A stretch of DNA of 43,486 nt from an uncultured Clostridia bacterium (GCA_946187035.1 CAMHPQ010000005.1:1-43486); one strand, 5' to 3'. Shown: positions 15,599 to 24,747, numbered from the stretch's first letter. Translations and numbers: made by a program. The notes: generated by a model from the sequence alone, not told the origin.

Positions 15599-16585
15599 GT
15601 GGAGACCAAAAAAAGACGCCCGTCTGTCGGGCTGGTTTTATTGAAGATCCTGCTGTGGCTGATCGTGATTCTGCTGCTGGTTGCGGCGGCATTCTATGTG
15701 ATCCCGCTGACGGAGCACGCTGACGCTGCTGCCGTGGAGGGCAGCGAGAATTGGATGGCTGGTCTTTCAGATGATCTGACCCTGTCGGAGATCACCATCC
15801 CCGGCACCCATGACAGCGCCACCAAGTACGTGCAGCTGGCCTTTTTCTCCAAATGCCAGTCGAAGACCATCGGCGAGCAGCTCCAAAGCGGCTATCGCTA
15901 TCTGGACATCCGGCTGGGCGCGGACGGCGATCGGCTGAAGCTCATGCACGGCTTCACCAACTGTAAGACCGGCGCCCTTCCGTGGGCGGAGACGCTTTAT
16001 CTGGAGGACGTGCTCGCGGATTGCTATGCCTTTCTGGACGCAAATCCCACCGAGACCATCCTCTTTGCCGTGAAGCAGGAGCACGGGGACGAGAGCCGGG
16101 CGGAGTTTGAGTCCCTGCTGAAAGCTTATATGGATCGGAACCCCGACCACTGGCTGCTGACTGACCGCATCCCCACTCTGGGCGAGAGCCGGGGCAAGCT
16201 GGTGCTGCTGCGCCGTTGGGAGGGCAGCCTTGGCGTGCCGTTGATCTGGGAAGACCAGGGCGGCCACGACGACGTGAGCCTGAACACCGTCAGCGCGGAG
16301 CAGGGCGCCTACACCCTCTGGGTGCAGGATCGGTTCTGCTACGGCGCGGAGGACAAATGGACGGCCTTTGAAAACGGCATCGCGGGCTCTGAGACCGGTA
16401 CAAACAGTGCGGCCATCCAGTTTCTCAGCACCAAGGGCACCCTGGCCTACGGGCATCCCTACGCCTTTGCGAGGAAGCTGAACCCCTGGCTCATGAAAAT
16501 GGTCCTGCCGGATCGCCCCGGCTGGATCGTGGTGGACTTCGCCTCAGCGCCTCTGGCGGAGCACGTTTATTCCAACAATTTGTGA
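15599..16585 (+). CDS. Membrane-anchored PI-specific phospholipase C-like protein
   Basis: 328 aa from a GTG start at 15599, chosen because AAGGAGG at 15585-15591 fits it and the upstream ATG (15566) overlaps the -10 box. A single N-terminal membrane segment at about residues 11-35 anchors an outside PLC-X domain. The catalytic histidines are His71 (IPGTHDS) and His117 (LMHGF), with Arg105 in YLDIRLG, as in bacterial PI-PLC. The enzyme cleaves phosphatidylinositol or related phosphodiesters without calcium. Whether the target is host PI, GPI or the organism's own lipid is unknown. The strong terminator found downstream belongs to the next operon's leader, so some read-through into it is possible. 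Confidence 0.88.
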   Translation: METKKRRPSVGLVLLKILLWLIVILLLVAAAFYVIPLTEHADAAAVEGSENWMAGLSDDLTLSEITIPGTHDSATKYVQLAFFSKCQSKTIGEQLQSGYRYLDIRLGADGDRLKLMHGFTNCKTGALPWAETLYLEDVLADCYAFLDANPTETILFAVKQEHGDESRAEFESLLKAYMDRNPDHWLLTDRIPTLGESRGKLVLLRRWEGSLGVPLIWEDQGGHDDVSLNTVSAEQGAYTLWVQDRFCYGAEDKWTAFENGIAGSETGTNSAAIQFLSTKGTLAYGHPYAFARKLNPWLMKMVLPDRPGWIVVDFASAPLAEHVYSNNL

Positions 16586-16612
16586 TGAAACCACAATGAA
16601 TGTTTTTTCCGG

Positions 16613-16641
16613 TTGACGGAAAAATCAAACCATGGTATATT
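16613..16641 (+). promoter_or_regulatory. Promoter of the nif-like/hyp/hyd operon
   Basis: TTGACG (16613-16618) and TATATT (16636-16641), both 5 of 6 to consensus, with a 17-bp spacer. Transcription should begin near 16646-16648, at the 5' edge of the structured leader. Confidence 0.8.
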
Positions 16642-16644
16642 ATA

Positions 16645-16796
16645 GGTGTCAAAAGGACTGACGGCTTACCACCGAAAGCCCTGCGGCACGCATCAATGGA
16701 AACTTGACGGCAAGGAGCAATCCGAGCGGGAAATGTTCACCATGGGGTACCTATAACATTTTCAGGCTCCCTTGCCATCGGCAGGGGAGCTTTTTT
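16645..16796 (+). ncRNA. Structured leader RNA, probable transcriptional riboswitch of unassigned class
   Basis: The leader runs from the promoter to the first operon gene. Visible helices: a closing stem GGTGTC (16645-16650) with GGTACC (16746-16751); a hairpin GGCTT/AAGCC (16663-16667 with 16676-16680); TGCG/CGCA (16682-16692); TCAA/TTGA (16693-16707); and GGA-GCAA-TCC (16714-16723) capped by a GNRA tetraloop. The segment GGCAAGGAGC (16709-16718) can instead pair with the 5' arm of the terminator at 16766-16776 (10 bp, one bulge). This gives mutually exclusive terminator and antiterminator states. If ligand stabilises the GNRA hairpin, the terminator forms and the operon is off. I compared it mentally with Moco, cobalamin, glycine, c-di-GMP and other common classes and found no convincing match. 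Confidence 0.62.
16766..16796 (+). terminator. Regulated intrinsic terminator at the end of the leader
   Basis: GCTCCCTTGCC (16766-16776) pairs with GGCAGGGGAGC (16780-16790), 11 bp with one G-T and a 3-nt loop, then TTTTTT. It lies 38 bp before the first operon gene, so it must be bypassed for expression. Confidence 0.88.
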
Positions 16797-16834
16797 GCGT
16801 CCTCTGAATCAAACATTACATTGAGGAAATGACT

Positions 16835-17590
16835 ATGTTAAAGCTTGCAATCTACGGAAAAGGCGGCATCGGCAAGTCCACCGTCACCAGCAATCTGGCG
16901 GCGGCCTTCGCCAGTCTGGGGAAGCGGGTCATCCAGATCGGCTGCGACCCCAAGGCGGACAGCACCATCAACCTTCTGAGCGGCGAACCGTTGCTGCCGG
17001 TGATGAACTATCTAAGAGAAAAGGACGAGGATCCGGAGACCCTGGAGGAGATCTCCAAGGTGGGCTTCGGCGGCGTTCTCTGCATTGAGACCGGCGGCCC
17101 CACGCCGGGCCTGGGCTGCGCGGGAAGAGGCATCATCGCCACCTTCCAGCTGCTGGAGGATCTGCGGCTCTTTGAGACCCACAAGCCGGACGTGGTGCTC
17201 TATGATGTCTTGGGAGACGTGGTCTGCGGCGGTTTCGCGGCCCCCATCCGGGAGGGCTACGCTGAAAAGGTGCTGATCGTCACCTCCGGTGAGAAAATGG
17301 CCCTCTACGCTGCGGGCAACATCAACAGCGCCGTAAAGAACTTCGCCGACCGGAGCTACGCCAGAGTGGAGGGGGTCATCCTGAACCACCGGAATGTGGA
17401 GCGGGAGACGGAGAAGGTGCAGGAATTCTGCGACAAAAACGCTCTTCGCATCGTGGCGGAGATCCCCAGAAGCGACGACATCATCCGCTTTGAGGATCAG
17501 GGCAAGACGGTTATCGAGGGAGACCCGACCCTGCCGGTGAGCCGGCGATTTCTGGATCTGGCCCGGAGCCTGCTGGAGGAACAGCCATGA
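16835..17590 (+). CDS. NifH-like ATPase/reductase, module 1
   Basis: 251 aa homodimeric Fe-protein type ATPase that passes electrons from a 4Fe-4S cluster to a component-1-like partner. GKGGIGKST (9-17) is the P-loop. The cluster ligands are Cys95 (GLGCAGRG) and Cys131 (VVCGGF), and switch II is in YDVLGDV. It is shorter than true NifH (about 280-295 aa), like other nitrogenase-like reductases. ATG 16835 is favoured over ATG 16829 because GAGGA at 16823-16827 then has 7-nt spacing. It overlaps the next gene by 4 bp (ATGA). First gene behind the leader. Confidence 0.92.
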   Translation: MLKLAIYGKGGIGKSTVTSNLAAAFASLGKRVIQIGCDPKADSTINLLSGEPLLPVMNYLREKDEDPETLEEISKVGFGGVLCIETGGPTPGLGCAGRGIIATFQLLEDLRLFETHKPDVVLYDVLGDVVCGGFAAPIREGYAEKVLIVTSGEKMALYAAGNINSAVKNFADRSYARVEGVILNHRNVERETEKVQEFCDKNALRIVAEIPRSDDIIRFEDQGKTVIEGDPTLPVSRRFLDLARSLLEEQP

Positions 17591-18870
17591 CAGAAGCCAA
17601 GTTTTATACCGCCGCCGAGCTCTCAAAGCGGGGCATGGAGGATCTGCCGGACGAGCTGGTCTCCAGCCGCCATTTGATCTACAGCTCCCCGGCAACCCTG
17701 GCCTTCAACTCTCCGGGCGCCGAGGGCTTTGGCGTCAAGCGGGCGGGCCTTGCGATCCCAGGCTCTGTGATGCTTTTGGTGGCGCCGGGCTGCTGCGGGC
17801 GGAACACCTCTCTGGTCAGCGCCATGCCGGCCTACAAGGATCGGTTTTTCTATCTGAACATGGATGAGACCGACGTGGTCACCGGGCGGCATCTGAAAAA
17901 GATCCCCCAGGCGGTGGAGGAAGTGGTGAACTGCCTTCCGCAGAAGCCCTCCGTGGTGATGATCTGCATCACCTGCGTGGATGCCCTGCTGGGAACGGAC
18001 ATGGAGCGGGTCTGCCGCAAAGCCGAGGAACGCGTCGGCCTCCCGGTAAAACCCTGCTATATGTACGCCCTCACCCGCGAGGGCCGCAAGCCGCCCATGG
18101 TCCACGTGCGGCAGAGTCTCTATTCTTTGTTGGAGCCCATGAAAAAGAAGGGCACCTCGGTGAATTTCCTGGGCTTCTTCGCCCCGGTGATCGAGGACTT
18201 CGAGCTGTTTGGATACCTCCGCGGCATCGGCGTGAAGGCCATTCGGGAGATCTCCACCTGCGGGGACTATGCGGAGTTTCAAAAAATGGCGGAGGCCAAC
18301 TTCAATCTGGTGCTCCATCCGGAGGCCAGAATGGCGGCCTCGGATTTCGAGGAACGGTTGAAGATCCCCTCCATCGAATTGACGCGGCTGTATCAGATCG
18401 ACAAGATCCGAAATCAGTATCAGGCCCTGGGCCGGGTGCTGGGAGCGGAATTCGATGACGCGGAAGATTATGAAAGCGCCAAACAGGCGGTGGACGCCTT
18501 CGCCGGGGCCCATCCCGGTCTCCGCGTCGCCATCGGCGAGTGTATGAACGGCGATCCCTTCGAGCTGGCGTTGGCCTTGACCCAATACGGGATCACGGTG
18601 ACGGAGATCTTCGGAACGATCTCCGGTGAAAACTTCGGCTATCTGGAGCGGCTGGCTGCCATCAGCCCGGAGACCCGGATCTACTCCAACATGGAGCCCA
18701 CCATGCTCTATTATGAGGCTGGCCGCTGCCCGGCGGAGCTGACCATCGGCAAGGACGCGGGATACTACCACCCTGAATGTCCGAACCTCCAGTGGAACAG
18801 CGACGTTCAGCCCTACGGCTACGCGGGTCTGCGGCGGCTGATGGAGGCATTGACGGAGGTGCTGGGATGA
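17587..18870 (+). CDS. Nitrogenase component-1-like protein D1
   Basis: 427 aa member of the nitrogenase component-1 oxidoreductase superfamily. Cys69-Cys70 (APGCCGRN) and Cys127/Cys130 ([12 protein letters not shown]) lie where NifD has P-cluster cysteines 88 and 154. The C-terminal ligands of FeMo-cofactor in true NifD (a Cys and a His) are not recognisable, so a different active-site cofactor or a scaffold role is likely. The ending [11 protein letters not shown] resembles the C-terminal helix region of these proteins. It should pair with the following protein and receive electrons from the NifH-like protein. Function beyond that is unknown. Confidence 0.82.
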   Translation: MTEAKFYTAAELSKRGMEDLPDELVSSRHLIYSSPATLAFNSPGAEGFGVKRAGLAIPGSVMLLVAPGCCGRNTSLVSAMPAYKDRFFYLNMDETDVVTGRHLKKIPQAVEEVVNCLPQKPSVVMICITCVDALLGTDMERVCRKAEERVGLPVKPCYMYALTREGRKPPMVHVRQSLYSLLEPMKKKGTSVNFLGFFAPVIEDFELFGYLRGIGVKAIREISTCGDYAEFQKMAEANFNLVLHPEARMAASDFEERLKIPSIELTRLYQIDKIRNQYQALGRVLGAEFDDAEDYESAKQAVDAFAGAHPGLRVAIGECMNGDPFELALALTQYGITVTEIFGTISGENFGYLERLAAISPETRIYSNMEPTMLYYEAGRCPAELTIGKDAGYYHPECPNLQWNSDVQPYGYAGLRRLMEALTEVLG

Positions 18871-19904
18871 GAGGACTTCGTAAATATCTGACGCCCTTCG
18901 CTCCGGATCAGTCCGGCGCGGTGAGCGTCCTGTATGAGCTGGGCGGCATTCTGGTCATCTGCGACGCCGGCGGCTGCACCGGAAACATCTGCGGCTTCGA
19001 CGAGCCTAGATGGCACACCTGCCGCAGCGCGGTGTTCAGCGCAGGTCTGCGGGACATGGACGCGATTTTGGGCCGCGACGACAAGCTTGTGGCGGAGCTG
19101 GTGGACGCAGGCAAGAAGCTGGACGCCAAATTCGCCTGCATCGTCGGCACGCCGGTGCCTTCGGTCATCGGCACGGACTACCGGGCCCTTCGGAGAATGG
19201 CGGAAAAGCAGCTGGATTATCCCATCCTCACCGTGGACACCACGGGCATGGAGCTCTACGACGTCGGCGCGGAAAAGGCCTATCTGGAGCTGATGCGGCG
19301 ATTTGCCAAAGACCCGCATCCCGTGGAGTCGGGCCGGATCGGCGTCCTCGGCGTGAATCCTCTGGATATGAGCGATCTTGGAGCAGCTGAGAAAATCAAA
19401 AAACAGATCCCCGGCGCAATTTGCTACGGCATGGGCAGCACCTTGGAGGATGTGATTTCTGCCTCCGCTTCTGAGAAAAACATCGTCGCCGCCCCGGACG
19501 GCCTGAAAACGGCAAAGTATCTGCAAGAGAAATTCGACACCCCCTATGAGGTTTTCGACCCGCTGGCGGCGTCCCTGCTGCCGGAGCGGGACTACACCGG
19601 AAAGCGGATCCTGATCATCGACCAGCAGGTGCGGGCCAACACCATGCGGGAAATCCTGCTGGAGCGCGGCGCGGCTTCTGTCACCTGTGCCGCCTGGTTC
19701 CTGCATCTGACGGAGCTGGCGCAGCCGGGGGACGTGCGATTGAAGGAAGAGGACGATTTCGAGGCCCTGGTACTGCAGGGAGACTTCGACCTGCTGATCG
19801 GCGACGGCACCCTCTGGCGCATCGTGCCGAACTACCGGGGCGAGACCATCAGCGTGCCGCAGTTCCCGGTCTCCGGCGATCTGGGAGGCGATGGATGTGA
19901 ATGA
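18867..19904 (+). CDS. Nitrogenase component-1-like protein K1 (short)
   Basis: 345 aa from ATG 18867, which overlaps the previous stop by 4 bp; the longer in-frame start at 18777 falls inside D1. The N-terminus (SGAVSVLYELGGILVICDAGGCTGN) is that of component-1-like beta partners. Cysteines 32, 37, 42 and 52 are clustered there, two of them in GGCTGNICGF, and could ligate an Fe-S cluster. At 345 residues it is far shorter than NifK (about 450-520). It may form a heterotetramer with D1, but no homologous function can be named. Confidence 0.78.
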   Translation: MRGLRKYLTPFAPDQSGAVSVLYELGGILVICDAGGCTGNICGFDEPRWHTCRSAVFSAGLRDMDAILGRDDKLVAELVDAGKKLDAKFACIVGTPVPSVIGTDYRALRRMAEKQLDYPILTVDTTGMELYDVGAEKAYLELMRRFAKDPHPVESGRIGVLGVNPLDMSDLGAAEKIKKQIPGAICYGMGSTLEDVISASASEKNIVAAPDGLKTAKYLQEKFDTPYEVFDPLAASLLPERDYTGKRILIIDQQVRANTMREILLERGAASVTCAAWFLHLTELAQPGDVRLKEEDDFEALVLQGDFDLLIGDGTLWRIVPNYRGETISVPQFPVSGDLGGDGCE

Positions 19905-22203
19905 ACGGATCACGAAACGCCTGCGGGTTTACGGCATCGTCCAGGGCGTGGGCTTCCGGCCGACGGTGAGCCGCCACGCCATGGAGACCGGCGTCACCGG
20001 CACGGTCTGCAACAAGGGCCCCTATGTGGAGATCTTTGTGCAAGGAACACCGGAGCAGGTGCAGGCATTTCAAACTGCCCTGGAGACCCGACCGCCGCGC
20101 CGGGCTGCGATTTTGAAAATTGACGCGAAACCCGCCCCGGAGGCACCGGAATTCCAAGACTTTGATATCATCGAAAGCGCGAAAACCAAGGGCGAGATCT
20201 TCATTTCCCCGGACATCGCCATCTGCGAGGACTGCAAACAGGAGCTCTACGACCCGAAGGATCGGCGATATCTCCACCCCTTCATCAACTGCACCTGCTG
20301 CGGCCCAAGACTGACCATTCTGGACGCGCTGCCCTATGACCGGGAGCGCACCAGCATGAAGGCCTTTCCCATGTGCCCGAAGTGCGCCTCGGAGTATTAC
20401 GACCCCGCCACCCGCCGCTATGACGCCCAGCCGGTCTGCTGCAACGACTGCGGCCCGGAGATGTACATGCTGGATACCGGCGAGCGGGGGAGAGACGCCA
20501 TTACCAAGGCCCGGAGGATCGTGGCAGACGGCGGCGTTATCGCCATCAAGGGCATCGGTGGCTTCCACCTCTGCTGCGACGCCACCAATCAAAAAGCGGT
20601 TTCATTATTGAGAGACCGCAAGCGTCGTCCGGCAAAACCCTTTGCAGTGATGATACGGGATCTGGAGACCGTCCAGCGGGAGTGTGAGACCATCCCCGTT
20701 GCAGAGGAGATCCTCACCGGCCACCAGAAGCCGATTCTGCTGCTGAAACGAAAAGAGAAAGGCAGCATCTGCGAGGCGGTGGCGCCGGGCAATCCGAAGC
20801 TGGGCGTCATGCTGCCTTACGCGCCGATCCAGCTTTTGCTGTTCGACTATGACGACGACGTGAAAATGCCGGACTGCCTGGTGATGACCAGCGGCAACAT
20901 CTCCGGCGCGCCCATCTGCAGAGACGATGAGGAGGCATCCAGAGAGCTGGGCCACCTCTGTGATGGGATCCTGTCCCACGATCGGATGATCCGCATCCGG
21001 GCCGATGACACGGTCATGGATCTGTTTGAGGGAAAGCCTTATATGATCCGGCGTTCCAGAGGCTACGCGCCGCTGCCGTATCTGCTGAGTCAGGACTACG
21101 AGGGCCAGATCCTCGCCATCGGCGGCGAGCTGAAAAACAGCTTCTGCATCGGCTCCTCGGGGCTCTTCTATCCATCCCCCTACGTGGGCGATCTGGAGGA
21201 TCTCCGCACCGTCCGGGCCCTGCGGGAGACGGTAGAGCGGTTCCAGACCCTGTTGGAGATTCAGCCGCAGCTGGTGGCCTGCGATCTCCACCCAAAGTAC
21301 AATTCCACCGTGGTGGCGGAAAGCTATCATCTGCCGCTGGTGCGGGTGCAGCACCATTACGCCCATGTGCTCAGCTGCATGGCGGAGAACGATTACGCGG
21401 AAAAGACCATCGGCGTCAGCTTCGACGGCACCGGCTACGGCACCGACGGCACCATCTGGGGCGGGGAGATCCTGCTCTCGGATTATCGGGGATTTCAGCG
21501 GCTGGGCCACATCGCGCCCTTCCTGCAGCCCGGCGGCGACCTGTCCGCCAAGGAGGGCTGGCGGGACGCGGTGTCCATGATCTTCGACAGCTTTGAAGAT
21601 CCGGACGAGGCGCTGGACACCATCCGAAAGCTGGATCTCTGCACGGAGCAGGAGGCCAGAACCATCCGGATGATGCGGGCGCGAAATCTGAACACCGTCC
21701 GCTCCACCAGCGCGGGCCGTCTCTATGACGCGGTCAGCGCCTTGCTGGGGATCCGGCTGCACTCCACCTTCGAGGGGGAGGCGGCCATGAGTCTGCAGTT
21801 CGCCGCCGAGCGCGGGGAGCACGACTGTGACCCGCTTCCGGAATTGCTCAGAGACGGCGAGCCCTTCACGCTTTCCACCGATACGCTGTTTCAGCATCTG
21901 CTGCAGCGTCGGTTGAACGGGGAAGACCCGGAGAAGCTGGCCTTCGCCTTCCACAAGGGCCTCGCGGACTGCATCGTTGCCGCCTGCGAGAAGGTGAGAG
22001 CGGATACCCGCGTCAACGCCGTGGCCCTCACCGGCGGCACCTTCCAGAACCTGCTGCTGCTGCGGCTGTGCGTGGAGGAACTCCGAAAACGGGACTTCCG
22101 GGTGCTGCTGCACAGTCTCATCCCGCCCAACGACGGCGGCGTCTGCCTGGGGCAGGCGGTCTATGCCATGCAATACTTGAACGATCATAAAGAGGAGGAC
22201 TAA
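19891..22203 (+). CDS. hypF: HypF carbamoyltransferase for hydrogenase cyanide-ligand synthesis
   Basis: 770 aa. HypF uses carbamoyl phosphate and ATP to carbamoylate the C-terminal Cys of HypE, the source of cyanide ligands. The domains are: acylphosphatase (VYGIVQGVGFRP, residues 13-24), two zinc-finger-like CxxC pairs (about residues 112-185), a YrdC-like domain, and a Kae1-like domain with HHYAHVLSCMAEN and the SFDGTGYGTDG motif. Length is usual for the family. ATG 19891 overlaps K1 by 14 bp; GTG 19897 has better spacing from GGGAGG and is an alternative start. Its insertion directly after a nitrogenase-like module is unusual. Confidence 0.95.
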   Translation: MDVNERITKRLRVYGIVQGVGFRPTVSRHAMETGVTGTVCNKGPYVEIFVQGTPEQVQAFQTALETRPPRRAAILKIDAKPAPEAPEFQDFDIIESAKTKGEIFISPDIAICEDCKQELYDPKDRRYLHPFINCTCCGPRLTILDALPYDRERTSMKAFPMCPKCASEYYDPATRRYDAQPVCCNDCGPEMYMLDTGERGRDAITKARRIVADGGVIAIKGIGGFHLCCDATNQKAVSLLRDRKRRPAKPFAVMIRDLETVQRECETIPVAEEILTGHQKPILLLKRKEKGSICEAVAPGNPKLGVMLPYAPIQLLLFDYDDDVKMPDCLVMTSGNISGAPICRDDEEASRELGHLCDGILSHDRMIRIRADDTVMDLFEGKPYMIRRSRGYAPLPYLLSQDYEGQILAIGGELKNSFCIGSSGLFYPSPYVGDLEDLRTVRALRETVERFQTLLEIQPQLVACDLHPKYNSTVVAESYHLPLVRVQHHYAHVLSCMAENDYAEKTIGVSFDGTGYGTDGTIWGGEILLSDYRGFQRLGHIAPFLQPGGDLSAKEGWRDAVSMIFDSFEDPDEALDTIRKLDLCTEQEARTIRMMRARNLNTVRSTSAGRLYDAVSALLGIRLHSTFEGEAAMSLQFAAERGEHDCDPLPELLRDGEPFTLSTDTLFQHLLQRRLNGEDPEKLAFAFHKGLADCIVAACEKVRADTRVNAVALTGGTFQNLLLLRLCVEELRKRDFRVLLHSLIPPNDGGVCLGQAVYAMQYLNDHKEED

Positions 22204-22206
22204 ATC

Positions 22207-22419
22207 ATGTGTGTTGGACTTTCTGCGAAAGTGGTAAAAATATCGGACGGCACCGCCGTGGTAGACGCCTCCGGCGCCAAGCGTGAGGTCTCCGTGCAGC
22301 TGCTGCGGGATCTGGAGCCTGGGGACTACGTCATGGTCCACGCCGGCGTCGCCATCGCCAAGATCACCGATGACGACGAGCCGGAGACCGACGCGGTCAT
22401 GGAGGCGCTGCTGCAATGA
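22207..22419 (+). CDS. hypC: HypC-type hydrogenase assembly chaperone
   Basis: 70 aa. The start MCVGL places the essential Cys at position 2, which together with HypD binds the Fe(CN)2CO intermediate. The short beta-barrel with EPGDYVMVHAGVAIAKI is typical. GAGGAGGA at 22191-22198 is a strong ribosome binding site. The stop overlaps hypD by 4 bp. In [NiFe] systems HypC hands iron to the large-subunit precursor; no such subunit is in the window. Confidence 0.94.
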   Translation: MCVGLSAKVVKISDGTAVVDASGAKREVSVQLLRDLEPGDYVMVHAGVAIAKITDDDEPETDAVMEALLQ

Positions 22420-23465
22420 GCGAACAGAAAACCGCAGCCCAGCTGCTGCAGGAATATGCCGGGCCGCCGGTGCGGATCATGGAGGTCTGCGGCACCCACA
22501 CCCATGAGATCTTTCGTCTGGGAATCCGGAAGCTGCTTCCGAAGCAGGTGGATCTGATTTCCGGCCCGGGATGTCCGGTCTGCGTGACGCCGGTGGGTTT
22601 TATCGACGAGGCGGTCTGGCTGGCGCTGGAAAAGGGCGTCACGGTGACAACCTTCGGCGATCTGGTGCGGGTTCCGGGGACGAAAAAGAGCCTCGCCGCC
22701 GCCAGAGCCGAGGGCGGCAAGATCCAGGTGGTCTATTCTCCGCTGGACGCGGTGGATTACGCCGAGCAGCATCCGGAAGAGCAGGTGACCTTCCTCTCCG
22801 TGGGCTTCGAGACCACCACCCCCGCCAGCTGCCTCGCCGTGGAGCAGGCCCAGAAGTGGGGACTGAAAAATTTCTCTCTCTTGACTGCGAATAAGACCAT
22901 GCCCAACGCCTACGCGGCATTGAAGGGGAGCGCCGACGTGTTCCTCTATCCCGGTCACGTCCACGCCATCACCGGCACCCATATGCTGGAGCAGATGGCG
23001 CAGGAGGGCATCAGCGGCGTGTTGGCGGGCTTTACGGCCAAGGAGCTGGTCACGGCGCTGGCCGTCGCAGTCACGAGATTTGAAAGAGGCGAGAGCTTCT
23101 TCGTCAACGCCTATCCGAGAGTGGTAAAGCCCGATGGCACCCCCGACGCCGTGGCGCTGACGGAAAAGCTCATGGAGCCCTGCGACAACGAGTGGCGCGG
23201 CCTGGGTGTGATCCCCGGCTCCGGCGTCAGACTCAGAGCGGAGTACGCAGACTTCGACGCCAGAAAGAAATTCGATATGCCCCACATCGAGGGGCATCCC
23301 AACCCGGCCTGCCGCTGCGGCGAGGTGCTCCAGGGCAAATGCAAGCCCTCGGACTGTCCGGTCTTCGGCAAGGCCTGTAATCCGCAGCACCCGGTGGGAG
23401 CCTGCATGGTCTCCGGCGAGGGCGCCTGCTCGGCATTTTATCAATATGGAGGCAGTTTCTTATGA
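22416..23465 (+). CDS. hypD: HypD, Fe(CN)2CO assembly scaffold
   Basis: 349 aa Fe-S protein on which Fe receives CN and CO together with HypC. The conserved ICGTHTHE (Cys25) and GPGCPVCVTP (Cys53, Cys56) motifs are present. The C-terminal 4Fe-4S site is intact (CGEVLQGKCKPSDCPVFG, then further Cys in GACMVSGEGAC). Full family length. It overlaps hypE by 4 bp. Confidence 0.96.
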   Translation: MSEQKTAAQLLQEYAGPPVRIMEVCGTHTHEIFRLGIRKLLPKQVDLISGPGCPVCVTPVGFIDEAVWLALEKGVTVTTFGDLVRVPGTKKSLAAARAEGGKIQVVYSPLDAVDYAEQHPEEQVTFLSVGFETTTPASCLAVEQAQKWGLKNFSLLTANKTMPNAYAALKGSADVFLYPGHVHAITGTHMLEQMAQEGISGVLAGFTAKELVTALAVAVTRFERGESFFVNAYPRVVKPDGTPDAVALTEKLMEPCDNEWRGLGVIPGSGVRLRAEYADFDARKKFDMPHIEGHPNPACRCGEVLQGKCKPSDCPVFGKACNPQHPVGACMVSGEGACSAFYQYGGSFL

Positions 23466-24466
23466 ACGATCAGGTGACATTGGCCCACGGTGCGGGCGGC
23501 AAGCAGACCAGCGAGCTCATTGACCGGGTCTTCGCGGCCAAATTCCAGAATCCCAACCTCACCGCTGACGACGCGGCCGTCCTGAGCCCGCCGGTGGGGA
23601 AGATGGCCATGACCACCGACGGCTTCATCGTCTCCCCGGCCTTCTTCCCGGGGGGCAACGTGGGCAAGCTCTCCATCTGCGGCACGGTGAACGACCTCGC
23701 CTGCATGGGCGCAAAGCCCAAGTACCTCTCCTGCGCCTTCGTCATTGAAGAGGGCTACCCCATGGAGAAGCTGGAGCAGATCGCCGACGCCATGGCGAAA
23801 ACCGCTGCTGAGGCCGGTGTGCAGATCGTCTCCGGCGATACCAAGGTGGCAGGCAAGGGCCAGGTGGACGGTGTGTTCATCACCACCACCGGCGTGGGTG
23901 AGATCCTCCCGGAGGTGCAGACCTCCGGCGCCCTGGCGAAGCCCGGCGACGCGGTGATCGTCACCGGCGACGTGGGCCGCCACGGCTGCACGATCCTGCT
24001 GGCGAGAGACGAGTTCGGCATTGAAGCCGAGGTCGCCAGCGACTGTGCGCCCCTCTGGGGAGCGGTGGAGACTATGCTGAAAACTACCAAGGATGTCCAC
24101 GTGATCCGTGACGCCACCCGCGGCGGTGTGGGCACGGTTTTGTATGAGATCGCCCATCAGAGCAACGTGGGTGTGAAGATCGACGCAGCCTCCGTTCCGG
24201 TGGATCCGGCGGTGGGCGGTGTGTGCCGAATGCTGGGGCTGGAGCCGCTGTATCTGGCCTGCGAGGGGAGACTGGTGGTCATTGCACCCAAGGAAGTCGC
24301 CCCCGCACTGGTGGAAGCCCTCAAGACCCAGCCCTATTCCCAAGGCGCCGCCATCATCGGTGAGATCACGGCGGAGCAGCCCGGCTGGGTAGTCATGAAA
24401 ACCGAGATCGGCGCGGAGACCCTGCTGCCGCAGCCCGGCGGCGAGCTGCTGCCGCGCATCTGCTGA
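23462..24466 (+). CDS. hypE: HypE, cyanide-ligand-forming dehydratase
   Basis: 334 aa. It dehydrates the thiocarbamate on its own C-terminal Cys to a thiocyanate in an ATP-dependent step. The sequence ends exactly in PRIC, the substrate cysteine tail. The N-terminal LAHGAGGKQTSELI and the central SGDTKVAGKG motif of the PurM-like fold are present. All hallmarks suggest it is functional. The next gene is 11 bp downstream. Confidence 0.96.
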   Translation: MNDQVTLAHGAGGKQTSELIDRVFAAKFQNPNLTADDAAVLSPPVGKMAMTTDGFIVSPAFFPGGNVGKLSICGTVNDLACMGAKPKYLSCAFVIEEGYPMEKLEQIADAMAKTAAEAGVQIVSGDTKVAGKGQVDGVFITTTGVGEILPEVQTSGALAKPGDAVIVTGDVGRHGCTILLARDEFGIEAEVASDCAPLWGAVETMLKTTKDVHVIRDATRGGVGTVLYEIAHQSNVGVKIDAASVPVDPAVGGVCRMLGLEPLYLACEGRLVVIAPKEVAPALVEALKTQPYSQGAAIIGEITAEQPGWVVMKTEIGAETLLPQPGGELLPRIC

Positions 24467-24477
24467 GGAGCGATAAC

Positions 24478-24747
24478 ATGGATATGACCCAAACCCGCGT
24501 GGCGGTGATCTCCATCATCGTGGACGCGAAAACCAATACCGATCCCCTGAACGCCCTTCTGAGCGACGCCGGCGAATACATCATCGGCCGCATGGGCATC
24601 CCTTATCGGGAAAAAGGCATCAACATCATCAGCGTTGCCATCGACGCGCCCCAGGACATCATCAGCGCCCTGTCGGGGAAGCTGGGGAACCTGCCCGGGG
24701 TCATGACCAAGACTGCGTATTCCAACGTGGTCACGAAGCTGGAGTAA
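24478..24747 (+). CDS. TM1266-family iron-only hydrogenase system regulator (ACT-like)
   Basis: 89 aa ferredoxin-like/ACT-type protein. The central GRMGIPYREKGINIISV and DAPQDIISALSGKLG blocks are diagnostic for the TM1266 family, which is found with HydE/F/G genes and is named a putative regulator of [FeFe] hydrogenase systems. It has no DNA-binding domain; a ligand-sensing or protein-binding role is likely. Here it separates the hyp set from the second nitrogenase-like module, with 11- and 3-bp gaps. The association with HydEF at the end of the operon matches the family's usual partners. Confidence 0.87.
   Translation: MDMTQTRVAVISIIVDAKTNTDPLNALLSDAGEYIIGRMGIPYREKGINIISVAIDAPQDIISALSGKLGNLPGVMTKTAYSNVVTKLE

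Noticed and set aside
16645-16665. CAAAAGGACTGA at the leader start recalls the 3' end of a glycine aptamer
   Set aside because: It sits at the 5' end just after the promoter, with no upstream aptamer core, and the operon has no link to glycine use.
16640-16760. Moco-type riboswitch as identity of the operon leader
   Set aside because: A CCGAGC with nearby GGGAAA was suggestive, but the pairing partner and other conserved segments expected for that class are not seen. Only a covariance-model search could settle it.
16835-18870. True nitrogen fixation genes (nifHDK)
   Set aside because: The NifH-like proteins are short, D1 lacks recognisable FeMo-cofactor ligands, K1 is only 345 aa, and nifB, nifE and nifN are absent from the window.
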